A stretch of DNA of 64,000 nucleotides. It comes from Hawksworthiomyces lignivorus (taxonomy: Eukaryota; Ascomycota; Sordariomycetes; Ophiostomatales; Ophiostomataceae). The stretch lies in contig NTMA01000059.1 of NCBI GenBank assembly GCA_002917075.1, positions 250,097-314,096 of the forward strand, written 5' to 3'. Under the pieces are notes generated by a model. That model ran no database searches and was not told where the DNA came from. It was given only the letters and a program-made list of their open reading frames with translations. Positions within the stretch are counted from its first letter, which is position 1, and every line of letters begins with the position of its first letter. A program made the translations under genes and the position numbers. Positions 9,915-21,881 of the stretch are shown in pieces.

Positions 9915-12137
9915 AAACGATTCGTCCTCGAATTGTCGACGAGGTTGGGTTTGTACGATGATTTGGTCGTGAATAGGGGGTGTGTTTAGTTCGATTCACT
10001 GACGATGGACTCTTGAGTCGTCTCAATGAATGAGAGTGAATAACGTTGGTTTAATCGAATTAGACAATATCAAAGATCTTTAATGTATTTTGGTGTATGT
10101 TCGACGTTTATTCGAAATTATCTCGATAATAAATTATGAAGTCAGTTAATTGATATTCGTTGATTGTTTCAAGGTCACGGAATCGATCTTTACTCGACGT
10201 ATAAATATCTCGTTCCTCTTTCGTTTTTGAAGTTTTCTTTCTTCTTTTTTTTCTTTCAAATCTCTCTCTTTTATTTTGGTAAGTTTTTAAAACACGTTTT
10301 TTGATGTGTTTTTTGTTTCGTGGTATTGTCGTTAATTCATCGGTCTTAACTCGATGTAATCGTATTGGTCCGTTATTTTTCTTAATACAATTTTTATTAT
10401 ATCTCAGAGTTTACTTCGACAAGATCGTAAAATATGTTCGATTTTGACGTTTCTCTCGTTTTTATTACGATTCTTAATATTAGTTTTTTTGTTTCGTTTA
10501 ATGTCGATGTGTTTGTGAATGAAGATTAATAGGTTTTTGTGACCGGGTCGAACGAAGACGAAGACTTGATATAAATTGACGACGTTGACGATAGTGACTT
10601 CAATAATGACGAAGAGGTCGTAGATAACGATTTGTTTTCGACACTTACTCGATCTTATCTCGACACAATTTCTTATATATCTTGTTTTCGTTTCGTAATT
10701 AACCAAACCATTATTATGAGTGGATTTCGTATATAATTCGAGTATATATATCAAAACGTGACTCGATGTTAAATTTGTGTTGATCCAAAGAAGAAAGTCT
10801 CGTATTACATTATAAATTCTCGTTCTCTTTTTGGTTGATGATCACTATTGAGTCGAGATTACTAATGTCTTTTAGTATACGAGTCTTATTTTTGATGATT
10901 TTGTGAATCTTTTAGTCGTTTTGATTAACGTTAATGTATTTTCCGAAACATATCCAACTTTATTCCGAAATATACGTTTGACGTATAAGAAATTAGTTTA
11001 GACTTTCGAGTTCGTTAAGAACGAATATCGTAAGACTTTATTGATTAACAAATCGTCTTCGATCTATTATGATCTCGTACTATAATCACGTCAAATTCAC
11101 GAGTTGTGTGTATTTTACGATAATAAAATGTTCGATGATATAATAAATAATTCTTTTTTCTTTTCTTTTCTCGTTTATATATCGATTATATATCGTTATT
11201 GACTTATTTTTAACGTATGTTTTTCTTCTTTCTTATTTCGAAGAACTTTTATTTTGTTACGTTTGACTTTGTGTATTAATAATATGTAAAAAATATACGT
11301 TTAATCGTTGGTCGAATCTTTATCGACAACGAGTCGAAACGAACTTGATTTCGAATTATCGTAACTAAACCTTTCTTTTATATTTCATAAATGTTTATAA
11401 ATTGTTTGGTCGTAAATTGTGAGAAATTTGTTTTCGTGATTAGTTTTGATTTTAGATGATGAACTAATATAATATTTTGATTTAATACATCCTTTTATCG
11501 AGTTTGTCTCGTATTTTTCTCGAGTTTATATATTTAGTTTAATATTCGTATTTACAAAATACTCTTTTTATATATCTCTTGATGTCGTATCGAACTAAAG
11601 TCATTACGATATATAATTATTACAATTAAATCAACCAAGTTTGGTTTTAGATCGTTTACTCTTTCTTTTTCGAGTTTTTTTCTCGTAAACGTCGATAGTA
11701 TCTCACACGTAAATTATATCTTTTTCGAAGACTCACTAATTATATTTTACAAACCAATTAATCTATTTGACTAAGTAGTAAATGTCTTCTTCGTGGACTT
11801 TCTTATTCTTCACTTCTTTTATTTCTTATTCGTTTTCGTCTTCGAGTTAAAGTATCGGTAAGAGTTTGGTAGTATTTCGACCACGATACGGTTCGAATAA
11901 CGAAATAGAAAAGACATTGTATAGTTTATTATATTGATTTGACAACATCAATCAATACGTTTAAATACCGATTCGTTCTAAAACTTTAAACGATTCGATG
12001 AATTATGGTGTTAACTTTTTTTGTGACATCTTCAATCTTAGATTTTGAGTGAATAATTAAACTAATTCATCTATTTGGTATTCTTTTAGTAAGTGTTTTT
12101 GGTTGTAGTACTTTATCTACGACTTTTACGTGTTTTG

Positions 12138-12344
12138 TCAACGAGTCTCCAACGATTTTTTCAGATTCTTCAACTTTTCTAAACGAGTTTGTACTTTTGA
12201 CAATATCTGTTCTCTCTTTCGGGAAAAGTCGTTCTCAACTTTAGTACGAAATTTAGACGAGTAACTCATAAATATCTCGAACGATGAGACGTTTGTAGTT
12301 ACGTTTACGACGTTGTTATATGTAAATTGTATAATAGATAACAA
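12138..12344 (-). pseudogene. Gypsy integrase relic
   Basis: A 68-residue minus-strand frame reading IQFTYNNVVNVTTNVSSFEI and, further on, SSKFRTKVENDFS. This matches the end of the gypsy integrase core (lxqfaYNnsxhxsTgxsPFe, then P). It is the only unbroken piece of the integrase. The frames on either side carry stops. Confidence 0.75.
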
Positions 12345-14552
12345 GTTAGACCAATTTGACTATTTTATATTACAAAAATATTTTAAATAATATTTTAAAA
12401 TTTGGTTGACGTATTTCGTTTATTCATCGATTTGTGAGTAAAACGTCGTCGATAATCGTTTTTTGATTTTGTTGTAATAACATAAATCTGACCAAAACTG
12501 ATTTGTGAAAATTGGTTTTTTATTGTTTACAATGTCTTTAGATGAATCGTATTCAAACTTTATGTTTTTATGGAATAATTTTGTTAATTATGAGGAGTTA
12601 ATCGTCAACGATACGAAGTATACTTGTATCATTTTCGTATATTTGTCGACAATAACCAAAATATTGTCTATTACATTATTTCATTAATACATTTTTGATA
12701 AAACAACGATAAAATTCATCGTTATTTGTTTCCAAGATCGTTTAAGAATAAACAATTGGTTTAGTTGACTATAAGATTTATATTTCCTCGATTTGACTAT
12801 TTGACATATATAATACGTCGCGACGTATTTACGTACATCTCAGACTAAACTTTTTCAATAAAATTTTCGTTTTATCAACGTCTAAGTTCGATGTCTGTCG
12901 AAATGACCTACTAATAAGTCGTCATAATATAACAATAATATCTCTCGTTTTAAAAACTCTTCAAAAGATACGAATAGTCGTTCTTTATAACGAAATAGTT
13001 CGTTTGGTCTTAATCTCTAAAGTTTCGGGACCTTATCCGAATCGAGTCGTGTTCGTATCCGAATCGTCCAAGAATCTACTATTTATAAAACTTTAATAAA
13101 TTCTCCCAAAGACTCTGTTATTATAAAGACCTTTGATTTTTTTTGTATTATAATCTCTTGAGCCAACACATTTGACACTAGTTGTTCACAATACTTTTCT
13201 CATTAACGTTTCATTCGTAAAACGTTTTTGAGTCGTTCGACGAACTCTCTAAAATAGTAAACCCAAACTCATTAAATCTAATACGATTTTTTGATCTATT
13301 TTGTTGTAAATAATCTATAGTTTATTAAAACTATTTCTTCGTCTCGAATTTTGTTTGTATAAGTTGTGATTATATCTCATGTTAAGAGATCTTGATTCTT
13401 CGGTTTCGTTTATCTTTGTATGTCTTAGAGTTTGTTTATACGTGATATTATTAGTACTTCTTAAATTGTTGTCATTTTTTAACGTAAATCAGAGAGTAGG
13501 TCTATATTTCTCTCACTCTCTTTCGTCTCGTACTCCGGTTGTCTCGAAAAATCATCGGTAAGATTTCGTTTTTCGACTCGATATTTTATCTCAAAGTCAT
13601 AAGGTGTTAAGTATATATATCATCTTGTTTGTCTTTTATTTAATTTAGAGATCTTCATAAATATCTACAAATTTGAATAATTCGAAATTACCTCGATTAG
13701 ATATCGGTTTCTCTCTAAATAATATCTCCAATACTTGAAGGATTCTATTATAGTCATCATTTTTTGATTCGATATATCATAATTCAACTCTACGTTTTTA
13801 AATTTTCTTGATCAAAAGACAACAAAGTGTCAAACGTCTTCGTCGTTTAGTTGTGACAAAATTTCTATCATAACAAACACTAACGTGTCGGTCTCGAGTC
13901 GTATCGATTTCGACGAATCAAAATGTCTTAACAACGAGGTTTTAATAAACGTCTTCTTTAATCGATTAAAAACCTTTTCTTGATCTGAATCTCACTTCAA
14001 AGAATCGTTTTTTTTATCATTTTTCGATTCTTTCATCAATTCGGTAAAAGAGACACAAATCATAAAATAATCGTATATAAATCGTTTATAAAAATTATAA
14101 AACTTTATAAAAACTTAAACGTCTTTAAAAATCGTTAATCGTTTTTAATACGATATTATATCGATTCTCGACCGATTTATACTAACTCTTAAGTCCGAAA
14201 ATATATAATCTAAAAATTCTACTTAATTTTTGTAAAACTTATATTTATCTAGATTAATATATAACTCAATTATTCGTAATCTTTCGAACACGTCTTATAT
14301 ACGAATTGTATATTCCTCTCTGATTTCCGAAAAGATTAAAACATCGTTTATAAATACGACACAAATAATATTCATTAATTCTTTTAAGGTTTGATAAATG
14401 TAATTTTAAAACGTCGTCGAAACGTTAATGAACTCAAACGATAAAATCGTATATTTATAATAATCGTATCGAGTACGAAACGTTGTCTTTTACTCATCGT
14501 CTTTTTTTATACGAATACGATGATAAACATCCTTGATATCCAATTTAGTGAA

Positions 14553-14825
14553 TCATTTTATTTTCGTAATTCGATCTAGAATTTCCGAGATCAAGGAAAG
14601 TGTATATCGATTCTTAATCGTTATACAGTTTAGTCTTCGATAATCAATATACAACCTTAGACTATCATTCTTCTTTAATACAAAAAGAATAAGTGTTTTC
14701 GTTAAACTTTTAAATGATCGAATTTTATCACTTACGATGTTCTTGTCCAGATATTGACGTAAAGTCACAAACTTCTTTTTCGACAATGAATAAATTGTGT
14801 TATATGAAGATTGTTCTTCTAACAA
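14553..14825 (-). pseudogene. Gypsy reverse transcriptase relic
   Basis: A 90-residue minus-strand frame with the N-terminal reverse transcriptase signature: LRQYLDKNIVSDKIR, then ILFVLKKNDSLRLYIDYRRL and TIKNRYTLSLISEILDRI. This corresponds to gypsy LrexLdenlxkGfIrpS..a.pvlFVkKKDGsLRlCvDYRgLN.iTiKNRYPLPlI.elldrl. The polymerase YxDD block further downstream is not preserved in a readable frame. Confidence 0.88.
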
Positions 14826-16843
14826 AAGATTAATCGAATAATCTATCTTTTTTCGTTTCGATAATATATTGACCTAAATAATATCAAAAATATTCTTGAA
14901 ATCTTCCAACTTTGTCGGAATCTAAAGTCGACTAAATCTCGGCTCCAATTCGTCGTCGAACGAGAATTCCTCTCGATCTCTCTCAACGTACAAAGTATTT
15001 ATTTTCGAAATTATTATCACGATATATATTTTCGTCATATTTCTAATTTTTCGGAGAAATCTCGTGATTAATACGATCTCGATTTTGACTTGAGACACTT
15101 CGAATCATCATTGATTCCTCCAAGATACTAAATATAATTACAAGTTTTTGATCGTAACTTGTAAAAGTATTACGAGACTTATATCTAATTCTTCAAGTCG
15201 ATCAATTGTGATATACTTTCGTACGACACGACGTCGAGTCCCTTTAGAGTCGACTAAAGTGATAAAGACTTTCTACACTTTATATATAAAGATCCCTTCG
15301 TCGTTGGTTGTCTCGAGAGAGAGAAGACTTCTATCTGACTTTTGTAAAACTCATACTCGTACATATTAAATCTCTATTAGATCCGTCTCTACGTCGATAT
15401 CTAAATTCTCGATTATTTCGACATCGTATCGATCGTGAATTGTAATTGTAGTATTTAATCGAATTTCCACCTTTAAGTATATTCGTACCACAAAGTCGGA
15501 GTTCTTTTTAAATATTATTCGTTTTTTGACTCCGTGACATTTTGGACAATTATTGAGTTCGAACAATTCTTTAAATAATGTCTTGGTTTATAATACTTGA
15601 AATAACGATTCTTCTCTATGTCGACCGGGTTTGACGAAGATTTCGAAGATAAAACTTTTTTTGATCTTTTTTGTTATTGATTATACTCCGACCTTTCGAG
15701 TCGATCATCTTTTCGAAAACGATAAAAAATCGTCGAATCGTTCCGTTTCGAGTCTTTATCGTCTTTGAATCATCTATTTTTCGAGTCATTGAACTATATT
15801 CGTTTCTTGTCTTTTTATTCTTCATTATACCGATTTCGTTTCCGTTTCTACGACTAGGTTTTCTTTCAAATACGTTTCGTTCGATCGAATATATCGTATT
15901 TCGAGGTCGAGTCGATAATATTATACGTAGTCATTACAAGTTTTAGGTTTTAGTATAAGTCTAAATAAAATACATTTCTACGAAATTATTTAGGTAATTT
16001 CACGATTTTCGTTTCTAAAATATTTAGATAAATATTAAAGTCAATCGGACTTTGGTCGGTTAGTTGTCGAACTCTAAGGTATTTCGTTATAACCGTTAAC
16101 GTAACGTTATCGATTTCCGACGATAGAGAGATGGTTCATTCTTCGAACGACTCCTAATCGTTTTCAACGTGTTTTTTTTTCGATTCGTTGAGTTGGTTCC
16201 GAATAAATTAATTCTATCGTTATCTACATCGAATGTTCATATTTGTCAATGTTTTTATGATTTTCACACGGTCGCGACGATATCGAATCGAGACCACTTC
16301 GAACATCAGTCTCATCAATGAGATCCAGTCATCGCGTTCCTGAAATGTAAATGTCTTTAGAAACTTGTTCGGTGGGTCGATGAGTACGTCTTTTGTTTTC
16401 GGAGAAAAAGAGTTTCGGATATATCGGTTGCGTCTCGATGTTCGGTCACATTTGTCACGAGTTGGTCTCTCAAACCGACTTCTCGTGTTTGTCTAATCGT
16501 TCGATTCTTTCAATAAATCTTGTTGTCGCATAACTCTTTCGAGTCGACAGACTTTCTAATATAAGTCGTTCAATTCTTACAACTAACTATATTGTTCGTG
16601 AACCTCTTCTAATTGTAAATCGATTAATTACGAGTCGATTCACACGAAGCTCGTTGACGATTCCATTGTCGAGGTTGATTCGACAAGGTCTACCTCTTCC
16701 GATTATTATCTCGACGATTCGTCTTCGACTATTTGTCGAGTCTCCGTCGTCTCTATATCCCTCACGGTTCCACGAGACGTTCTACACGTATCTATCATAT
16801 TCGCTAACTTTCTCAGGTAATTCGGGGACAAAAGGTTCAGAAT
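14826..16843 (-). other. Probable gag/protease region of the gypsy element, unreadable
   Basis: In transcription order this lies between the 5' LTR and the reverse transcriptase, where gag, the zinc knuckle and the protease belong. Only short frames survive (for example 15366-15566, with a CPKC pair, and 15616-15825, very basic). I cannot align them confidently to gag or protease. Confidence 0.4.
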
Positions 16844-17099
16844 TGTTAGAGAGTACGGTAAATTAGGTGAGAAAGCACAAAGAATAGAGGTAGATTCTTA
16901 ACAGAGACTAACTGAGAGATTATTCACAAGACTGAACCTTAAGGTTCCAAGTTTCAATTAGGGTCTCCAGGCGACTCGAGCGCTTTTTATGACAGTTTCG
17001 TAGGGGGCTCGCGGCCACTGCTCGCGGTCTCCGCACTTGTCCCTCTCGTGCTTCATCACGTGCTCTTTGGCTGCTCGGCCCTGTGGTTGTCCCATAACA
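16844..17099 (-). repeat. 5' LTR of the gypsy element
   Basis: 256 bp, the same length as the LTR at 9644-9899 and about 93% identical by hand count. It is followed by the target duplication ATTAC at 17100-17104. In transcription direction it starts TGTTATGGGACAACC. Confidence 0.93.
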
Positions 17100-17104
17100 A
17101 TTAC

Positions 17105-17917
17105 ACCAAATACATAAAAAAAACCAACATCTTTAACGTAATAACGATATTGTGATATATAAAAACCACTACCAATTACTTAATTAAATAAAAAAACATC
17201 ATTTATAAAACCTTCCACGTTTATTAATACGAAACTAAAAGAACCATCAAATCGTACTGTTATAAAGACATTTTACGTGAAATTGTCGTTTCGGTCTCGA
17301 AAATACTTTTGTTCGTAACAAAGTAAAAATACTAGTATATAAGTATCATCAATTACGTCACAACATCCATTAAAGCTTTTTAGACGTTCGTTTAACTCAA
17401 TGTAAAAATCGAACTATTCATCGGAAGAAAGTTGAACAAAGACAATATATAAACTATTAAACATAAGAAACAGTCTTTGTATAATATAAAAAACAATTAT
17501 TTGACAAACTTCGAACTTATTAACAACCTCTCGTTGTGTATCGTTGGTTATAAGAATTCAAATAAAAATTAACAACTAATGCTCTTCAAGATGATGTCTC
17601 GAAGACTTTAGTTTAACGTATTTCTTCAACCAATTAACAAACTTCTAAAAACAACTTTTTGATAAACGAAAAAATTACTAAAAGATTATATCAGAATAAA
17701 CAAAGTTACGTAATACCACTTTGACGTTACGTAAATGATATGACTTGATGTTTAAGAATGGCCATTTATATTCGTAAGGTTCGTCTTTGTGTTTAGGAAT
17801 ATGTTTTATATATTAACGAACATGTTCTTGAACGAATTTATGAAGTAAAAGACCAATAAATTCTTGTATTTCACTAATAAATAAGTTTGAATCTCCGTTA
17901 CTTTCGTCGTTTGTCAT
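17105..17917 (-). pseudogene. Harbinger transposase relic, N-terminal and central part
   Basis: On the minus strand an ATG at 17917 opens a frame that decays into stops. Downstream I can read EEHxLLIFI (helical DNA-binding region), FVQLSSDE, CDVIDDTYI (first catalytic Asp, matching GAIDGTHI), FDGSFSFVLINVEGFINDV (second acidic block, matching ftYvlaGwEGSahDsrV) and YRYYVKDVGFF (matching gkYYLaDaGY). The order and spacing are those of DDE_Tnp_4 transposases with a DUF8040-like N-terminal region. Multiple TAA/TAG codons and frame changes mark it as dead. Continues at 9643. Confidence 0.85.
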
Positions 17918-18476
17918 ACCAAAAAGTGTGTCTATTGTAACGAACTAAGGCCCGAGAACGACCCAAAGCAAGCCCAGGACCAAAGACCAAACTGACGAAT
18001 CTAACAAAGAGACCGAGAAGGAGAATAGTCGGTCATTCGGACGACCTATCGGTCTATCGGTCCATCTGTCCCTAAGAACCTCTACTTTAATCAAAAACTT
18101 CGCTCCTAAAAGTCGAAAAAGAGTCTCCTTTCTTTTATATCTTTAGTCTTTCGTTCAATTAGGCTTATACTATTGTCTCAGGACTCTCTTACGCTCTTCG
18201 CCAACAGACCTCTTACACTTATCACCAACTTTGTTTATAGTACTATCACCAACTTCACACCACAAAAAACACTCTCTATCCTACGCAGTACGCAGTACTC
18301 ACCATTAGCAATAAAAGGCCCCATTCGTATGCCCCTTTTCTCAGAAATGGCAAGGGCTGTAAATAACTTTGTACTTTTTGTCGAAAATACATTGTAAAAC
18401 AAATTTATGTTCTTTGCATAAAGGGTACATAATTTTAGGTAGGATTTTGGTGCCAAAAAAGGTATAGTTGATGGCG

Positions 18477-18537
18477 CCCCACCTATAATCTTTTTTATAA
18501 TTTTTTCTATAATTTTTTCCACGAAATAATCAGGCCC
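18477..18537 (-). repeat. Right terminal inverted repeat of the Harbinger-type element
   Basis: 61 bp, the inverted partner of 7056-7116, ending AATAATCAGGCCC and followed by target duplication TAA at 18538-18540. A minus-strand open frame (18235-18522) runs through it without recognisable homology and is probably chance. Confidence 0.93.
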
Positions 18538-18540
18538 TAA

Positions 18541-19791
18541 AAGAGGTTGTAAATGTGTTGTCTACAGACATTATTGAAACTGATTAACTATGAAAATGAG
18601 AATTTTTAATGTTGAATTCTATCGCAGCAGTAAAGGATTACAAAAAAATTAAATAAAAATAACACAGTAGACAACTAAGCGCATTCGCAGTCTTCATTTA
18701 TTGATCCCAATATATTTTCTTATGGTGCAGAAACATCCCTTTTGGTCTGGCAAATGTAGCGGTGTTTCTGAATGTGCTTATATAAGAATCTTGGAGGCAT
18801 TTAGTTACTAACTAACGCCGCACTGTCTTCAGCAGCCAGCTCAATAGATTCCTCGGCTGTCAGCCGCATGTGGAAGGGACAAGGACCTCTCCACCAATCA
18901 TCGTCTAAGAAGCTGACCTTCTGCTCCCCCACGGCTTCCCTCCATTCGTTCTTTCTCCAATTACAACGGGCTCAACCCAATTTCCCCCACAAAACAAGGT
19001 ACCTTGGAGAAAGGGCTGATCGCCAACCGTGTGAAGAGAAATAAAAAAGCCACATCAGTAGAAGAAGAAGAAAGACGCCTTGCAGAAGTGGTCAAGTTTT
19101 TTGCAAGGCTTTTCTCTCCGCGTCAGGGATCCAGACACCCAACTGCAACACGACAGCGGACGACTAACTCTCTAGAGACGGAGTGTGTGCCGTCTTGAGT
19201 TGCTCCGATTTGGCCCCGCTCCCAACAAAAAAAAAAAAAAAAAAAAAAGAAAGAGGCGCCGCTACTTAAATAAGAGAAGGCTACCGCCGCACCGCCGGAG
19301 AAGTGAGCCAGTGGACCGCTCTTCTTCTTCGTCGAGAGAAACAGGATTCACCACTCTGGAAGGCAACGCCGTGGCCCTGCTATTTTACCAGCTACCAAAT
19401 AGGAAAACGCCTGAGTGCGCAGGTGGGCTGAACTGGGAGAGCTTGTGTCTCACTTCCTAGAGGTACTTTAGAAAGAGAGAGAGAGAGAACGTTCACCAGT
19501 CGAATCTCCCCGCCGCACAGCCACCCACACCTCGTCTGTGGGATCTGAGATCACAAGCCGAAAGCACCCAGTAGACTCGGTTTTTGGTGCATGTGCCGGC
19601 ATCGTGGTAAAGAGCAAGGAAAAGAAGGCGAGCGAGGAAGAACAGACAGAAGCAGCTGAGCCGATACCAAAGACGACAGCGATTGCGAACGGCCTCGTCC
19701 ACGCCGCCACCACCACCACCACTACCACCACCACCACAACAACAACTCGTAGCATCTCGAAAAATCCCCGAAAACCCCACCAACCGATCCG
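18541..19791. other. Upstream region of the acyltransferase gene
   Basis: No gene is supported. It contains a 22-bp poly(A) run (19227-19248) and an ACC/ACAAC-rich microsatellite (about 19708-19747) shortly before the acyltransferase start, within its probable 5' leader. At 18732-18782 a plus-strand frame reads NIPFGLANVAVFLNVLI. It recalls the PFGLxNxxxxF box of reverse transcriptases but is one residue short and isolated, so it is not called as a gene. Confidence 0.5.
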
Positions 19792-20835
19792 ATGGCTGCG
19801 CTCTACGTCCGCGTCGCCACCGCCATTTTCTGGTTCCTGGTCCGCTACGCCGGCGTCGTGGCCGTCCTCTACGCGCTGTCCTTTGTGCACGAGGCGGCGG
19901 GCTTCGCCGGCCGCGTGCTGGCGTCGTGGCTGGCGCTGGTCGTCTGCGCGCTGTACGGCGTGGCGGCGTCCATCGTGCTGCGGCTGTCGGGCGGCGACCG
20001 CTGGCAGGTGTCGCAGTGGGCGACGGCGCGCGCGTTCAAGTACACCATGGACGCGGCGACGGGCGTGACGTTTGAGGTGGAGGACCCGCGCGGCGTGCTG
20101 GAGGCGACGCGGCCGGCCGTGTTCGTGGGCAACCACCAGAGCGCGCTCGACGTGCTGATGCTGGGCTGCATGTTCCCGCGCTACTGCAGCGTCACGGCCA
20201 AGAGCCAGCTGCGCCACTACCCCTTCCTCGGCTGGTTCATGCGCCTCAGCGGCACCATCTTCATCGACCGCGCCAACAGCCGCGACGCCCGCGCCGCCAT
20301 GCAGGGCGCCGCCGACGCCATCCGCCGCCGCCGCCAGAGCGTCTACATGTTCCCCGAGGGCACCCGCAGCCACGCCCGCGAGCCCATGCTGCTCCCCTTC
20401 AAAAAGGGCGCCTTCCACCTCGCCGTCCAAGCCGGCGTCCCCGTCGTCCCCGTCGTCGTCGCAAACTACAGCCACATCTACTCCACCTCCCAGCTGCGCT
20501 TCCGCTCCGGCACCATTCCCGTCAAGGGTGCGTTTTTTTTTTTTTTTTTTTTTTCCTTTTCTTCCCTTTTTTTTTTTTTTTTTTTTTTGCTAACCGCTGC
20601 GGTGTGACCAGTCCTCGATCCCATCCCCACCGAGGGCCTGACCGCCGACGACGTCACCGGCTTGGCCGAGCGCGTGCGCGAGCTCATGCTCAAGGAGCTC
20701 ATCGCGCTCACCGCCAAGGCGCGCGCCGATGCCGAGGCCGCTGCCAAAGCAGCCGTCGCCATGCCTGCAGGTATGCCCAGCGCCAAGGCCGACGGCAGGG
20801 CAGCCGCAACCGGTGTCGATGCGTCCGCATTATAG
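19792..20835 (+). CDS. slc1: 1-acyl-sn-glycerol-3-phosphate acyltransferase (lysophosphatidate acyltransferase)
   Basis: Transfers an acyl group from acyl-CoA to lysophosphatidic acid to give phosphatidic acid, the branch point to phospholipids and triacylglycerol. It acts in the ER/lipid-droplet membrane. Exon 1 is 19792-20527 and exon 2 is 20612-20835, giving 319 residues. The intron (20528-20611) has donor GTGCGT, branch GCTAAC and acceptor CCAG, and is mostly two long T runs. Reading through the intron produces a spurious poly-Phe tail. Two N-terminal hydrophobic segments (about 8-32 and 42-63) are followed by the NHxxxxD motif (NHQSALD, His115/Asp120) and FPEGTR (187-192), then VPVVPVVVANY. 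The codons are strongly GC-ending, unlike the NLR genes. The family call is firm. The symbol assumes orthology with the single yeast enzyme. Confidence 0.93.
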
Positions 20836-21881
20836 CAACCGAGGAGGCGGAGCCGGTGACCCCTCTGCGGGAAATTCACCCCAAGATCACTCCAAGATAC
20901 AGCACATATACGGATGTGTAACACTACACAAAATCACCGATAGAACGGAGAGAGAGAGAGAAACGGTTTGCATCGCGTTTGTGCGCGGCTTAGAACATCC
21001 CAGAAGCTGCTTTGCTTTTTATCTGCTACCTCGCTGCTCTTTTATCCCTCCTCACTGCGCGCTCATTTCACGCGCTGGTTACGGTTCTGGTATTTGATGT
21101 TTTTTTATTTTCTCTCTTTTGCCTTTGCCTGTGCGGTCTTATCCTTGTCATGTTCAAAGCAAATGCGCATCTAGAGTCGGGTAAATTGGATGATCTAAAT
21201 ACCCTAGACAATTTTTCGGTTTTTTTTTTTTATTACATATGCTATGGGAGAACGAATTCAAGAAGAGATGGGTGGCACCAAGAGTGCTGGCGTCTCTTTA
21301 TATGACAGCACGTCTGTGCAAACATTAGCCTCGAGGTCTAATACATTCAAAAGTCATGCAATCCAAATAGTTTCAAGTCTTTTGAACGTGATAAGTTGAG
21401 CAGCTTAATTCCTGCTTTCCCTTGAACATTGGTAGGTCTGTCGAAGGGCCTTTGAGATATGAGGGCCATAAAGACTTAAGAGAAAAACCCTCACCATGGT
21501 TTCAGTATTGTCCTAGCACATGTTGAAGAAGCGCGCGGCACTACTATAGTAAAGGGTCTCTATTCTGCTATGGTCTACAACAAGCTTCATTTGTGTACCT
21601 AGATCCAACTGAATTAACCACAAATTCTTTTTCTAGGTTTCTTTTATTTATTTTATATATTTAAAAGAACGAATATGCCAAAAGAGCGCAAAAGATTCTT
21701 ATCTCCAAGGGAAAGTCAGGACAAAGAGGAAACTAGAACAAATTGCAGAGGAAAAAACAAGCAAAAGGCGCCGAAAGATTGGAAACGACGCTCACAGTGA
21801 GAGACAATGAACGAAGCAAGAGCTTATGTAGAGAAGGAGAGCATTACCGCAGCGGCAGCGCCCAGAGCTGCCAGCTTCTTT
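20836..21881. other. Convergent 3' intergenic region
   Basis: This lies between the acyltransferase stop and the stop of the minus-strand proline-rich gene, so it should hold two polyadenylation regions. The short frames (20968-21174, 21012-21305) show no homology. Nothing else is seen. Confidence 0.4.

Larger units (their letters stand above)
9644..17099 (-). mobile_element. Ty3/gypsy LTR retrotransposon, full length but decayed
   Basis: 7,456 bp, bounded by direct repeats of exactly 256 bp (9644-9899 and 16844-17099) with TGTTA...TAACA ends. It is flanked by the 5-bp target duplication ATTAC (9639-9643 and 17100-17104). The element runs on the minus strand: a purine-rich tract (9901-9914, read as GAGGAGGAGATAG on the minus strand) abuts the 3' LTR, and the reverse transcriptase relic lies upstream of the integrase relic, the gypsy order. 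No primer-binding site beginning TGG is seen inside the 5' LTR. The interior is very AT-rich and dense in stops. Confidence 0.92.
7056..18537 (-). mobile_element. PIF/Harbinger-type DNA transposon, decayed, carrying a nested LTR element
   Basis: It is bounded by 61-bp terminal inverted repeats (7056-7116 and 18477-18537) that begin GGGCCTGATTATTTCG and differ at one position by my count. The same 3-bp sequence TAA flanks both ends (7053-7055 and 18538-18540), as expected for PIF/Harbinger. A relic of a Harbinger (DDE_Tnp_4) transposase reads on the minus strand in two pieces on either side of the LTR retrotransposon at 9644-17099. Without that insertion and its duplicated target the element would be about 4.0 kb. 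The remaining 2.2 kb on the left (7117-9300) may have held a second gene, but only short, compositionally biased frames remain. Confidence 0.85.

Noticed and set aside
19868..20475. 335-codon minus-strand frame over the acyltransferase gene
   Set aside because: It arises from the GC-rich third positions of the real gene. It has no domain and contains the complement of the acyltransferase motifs.
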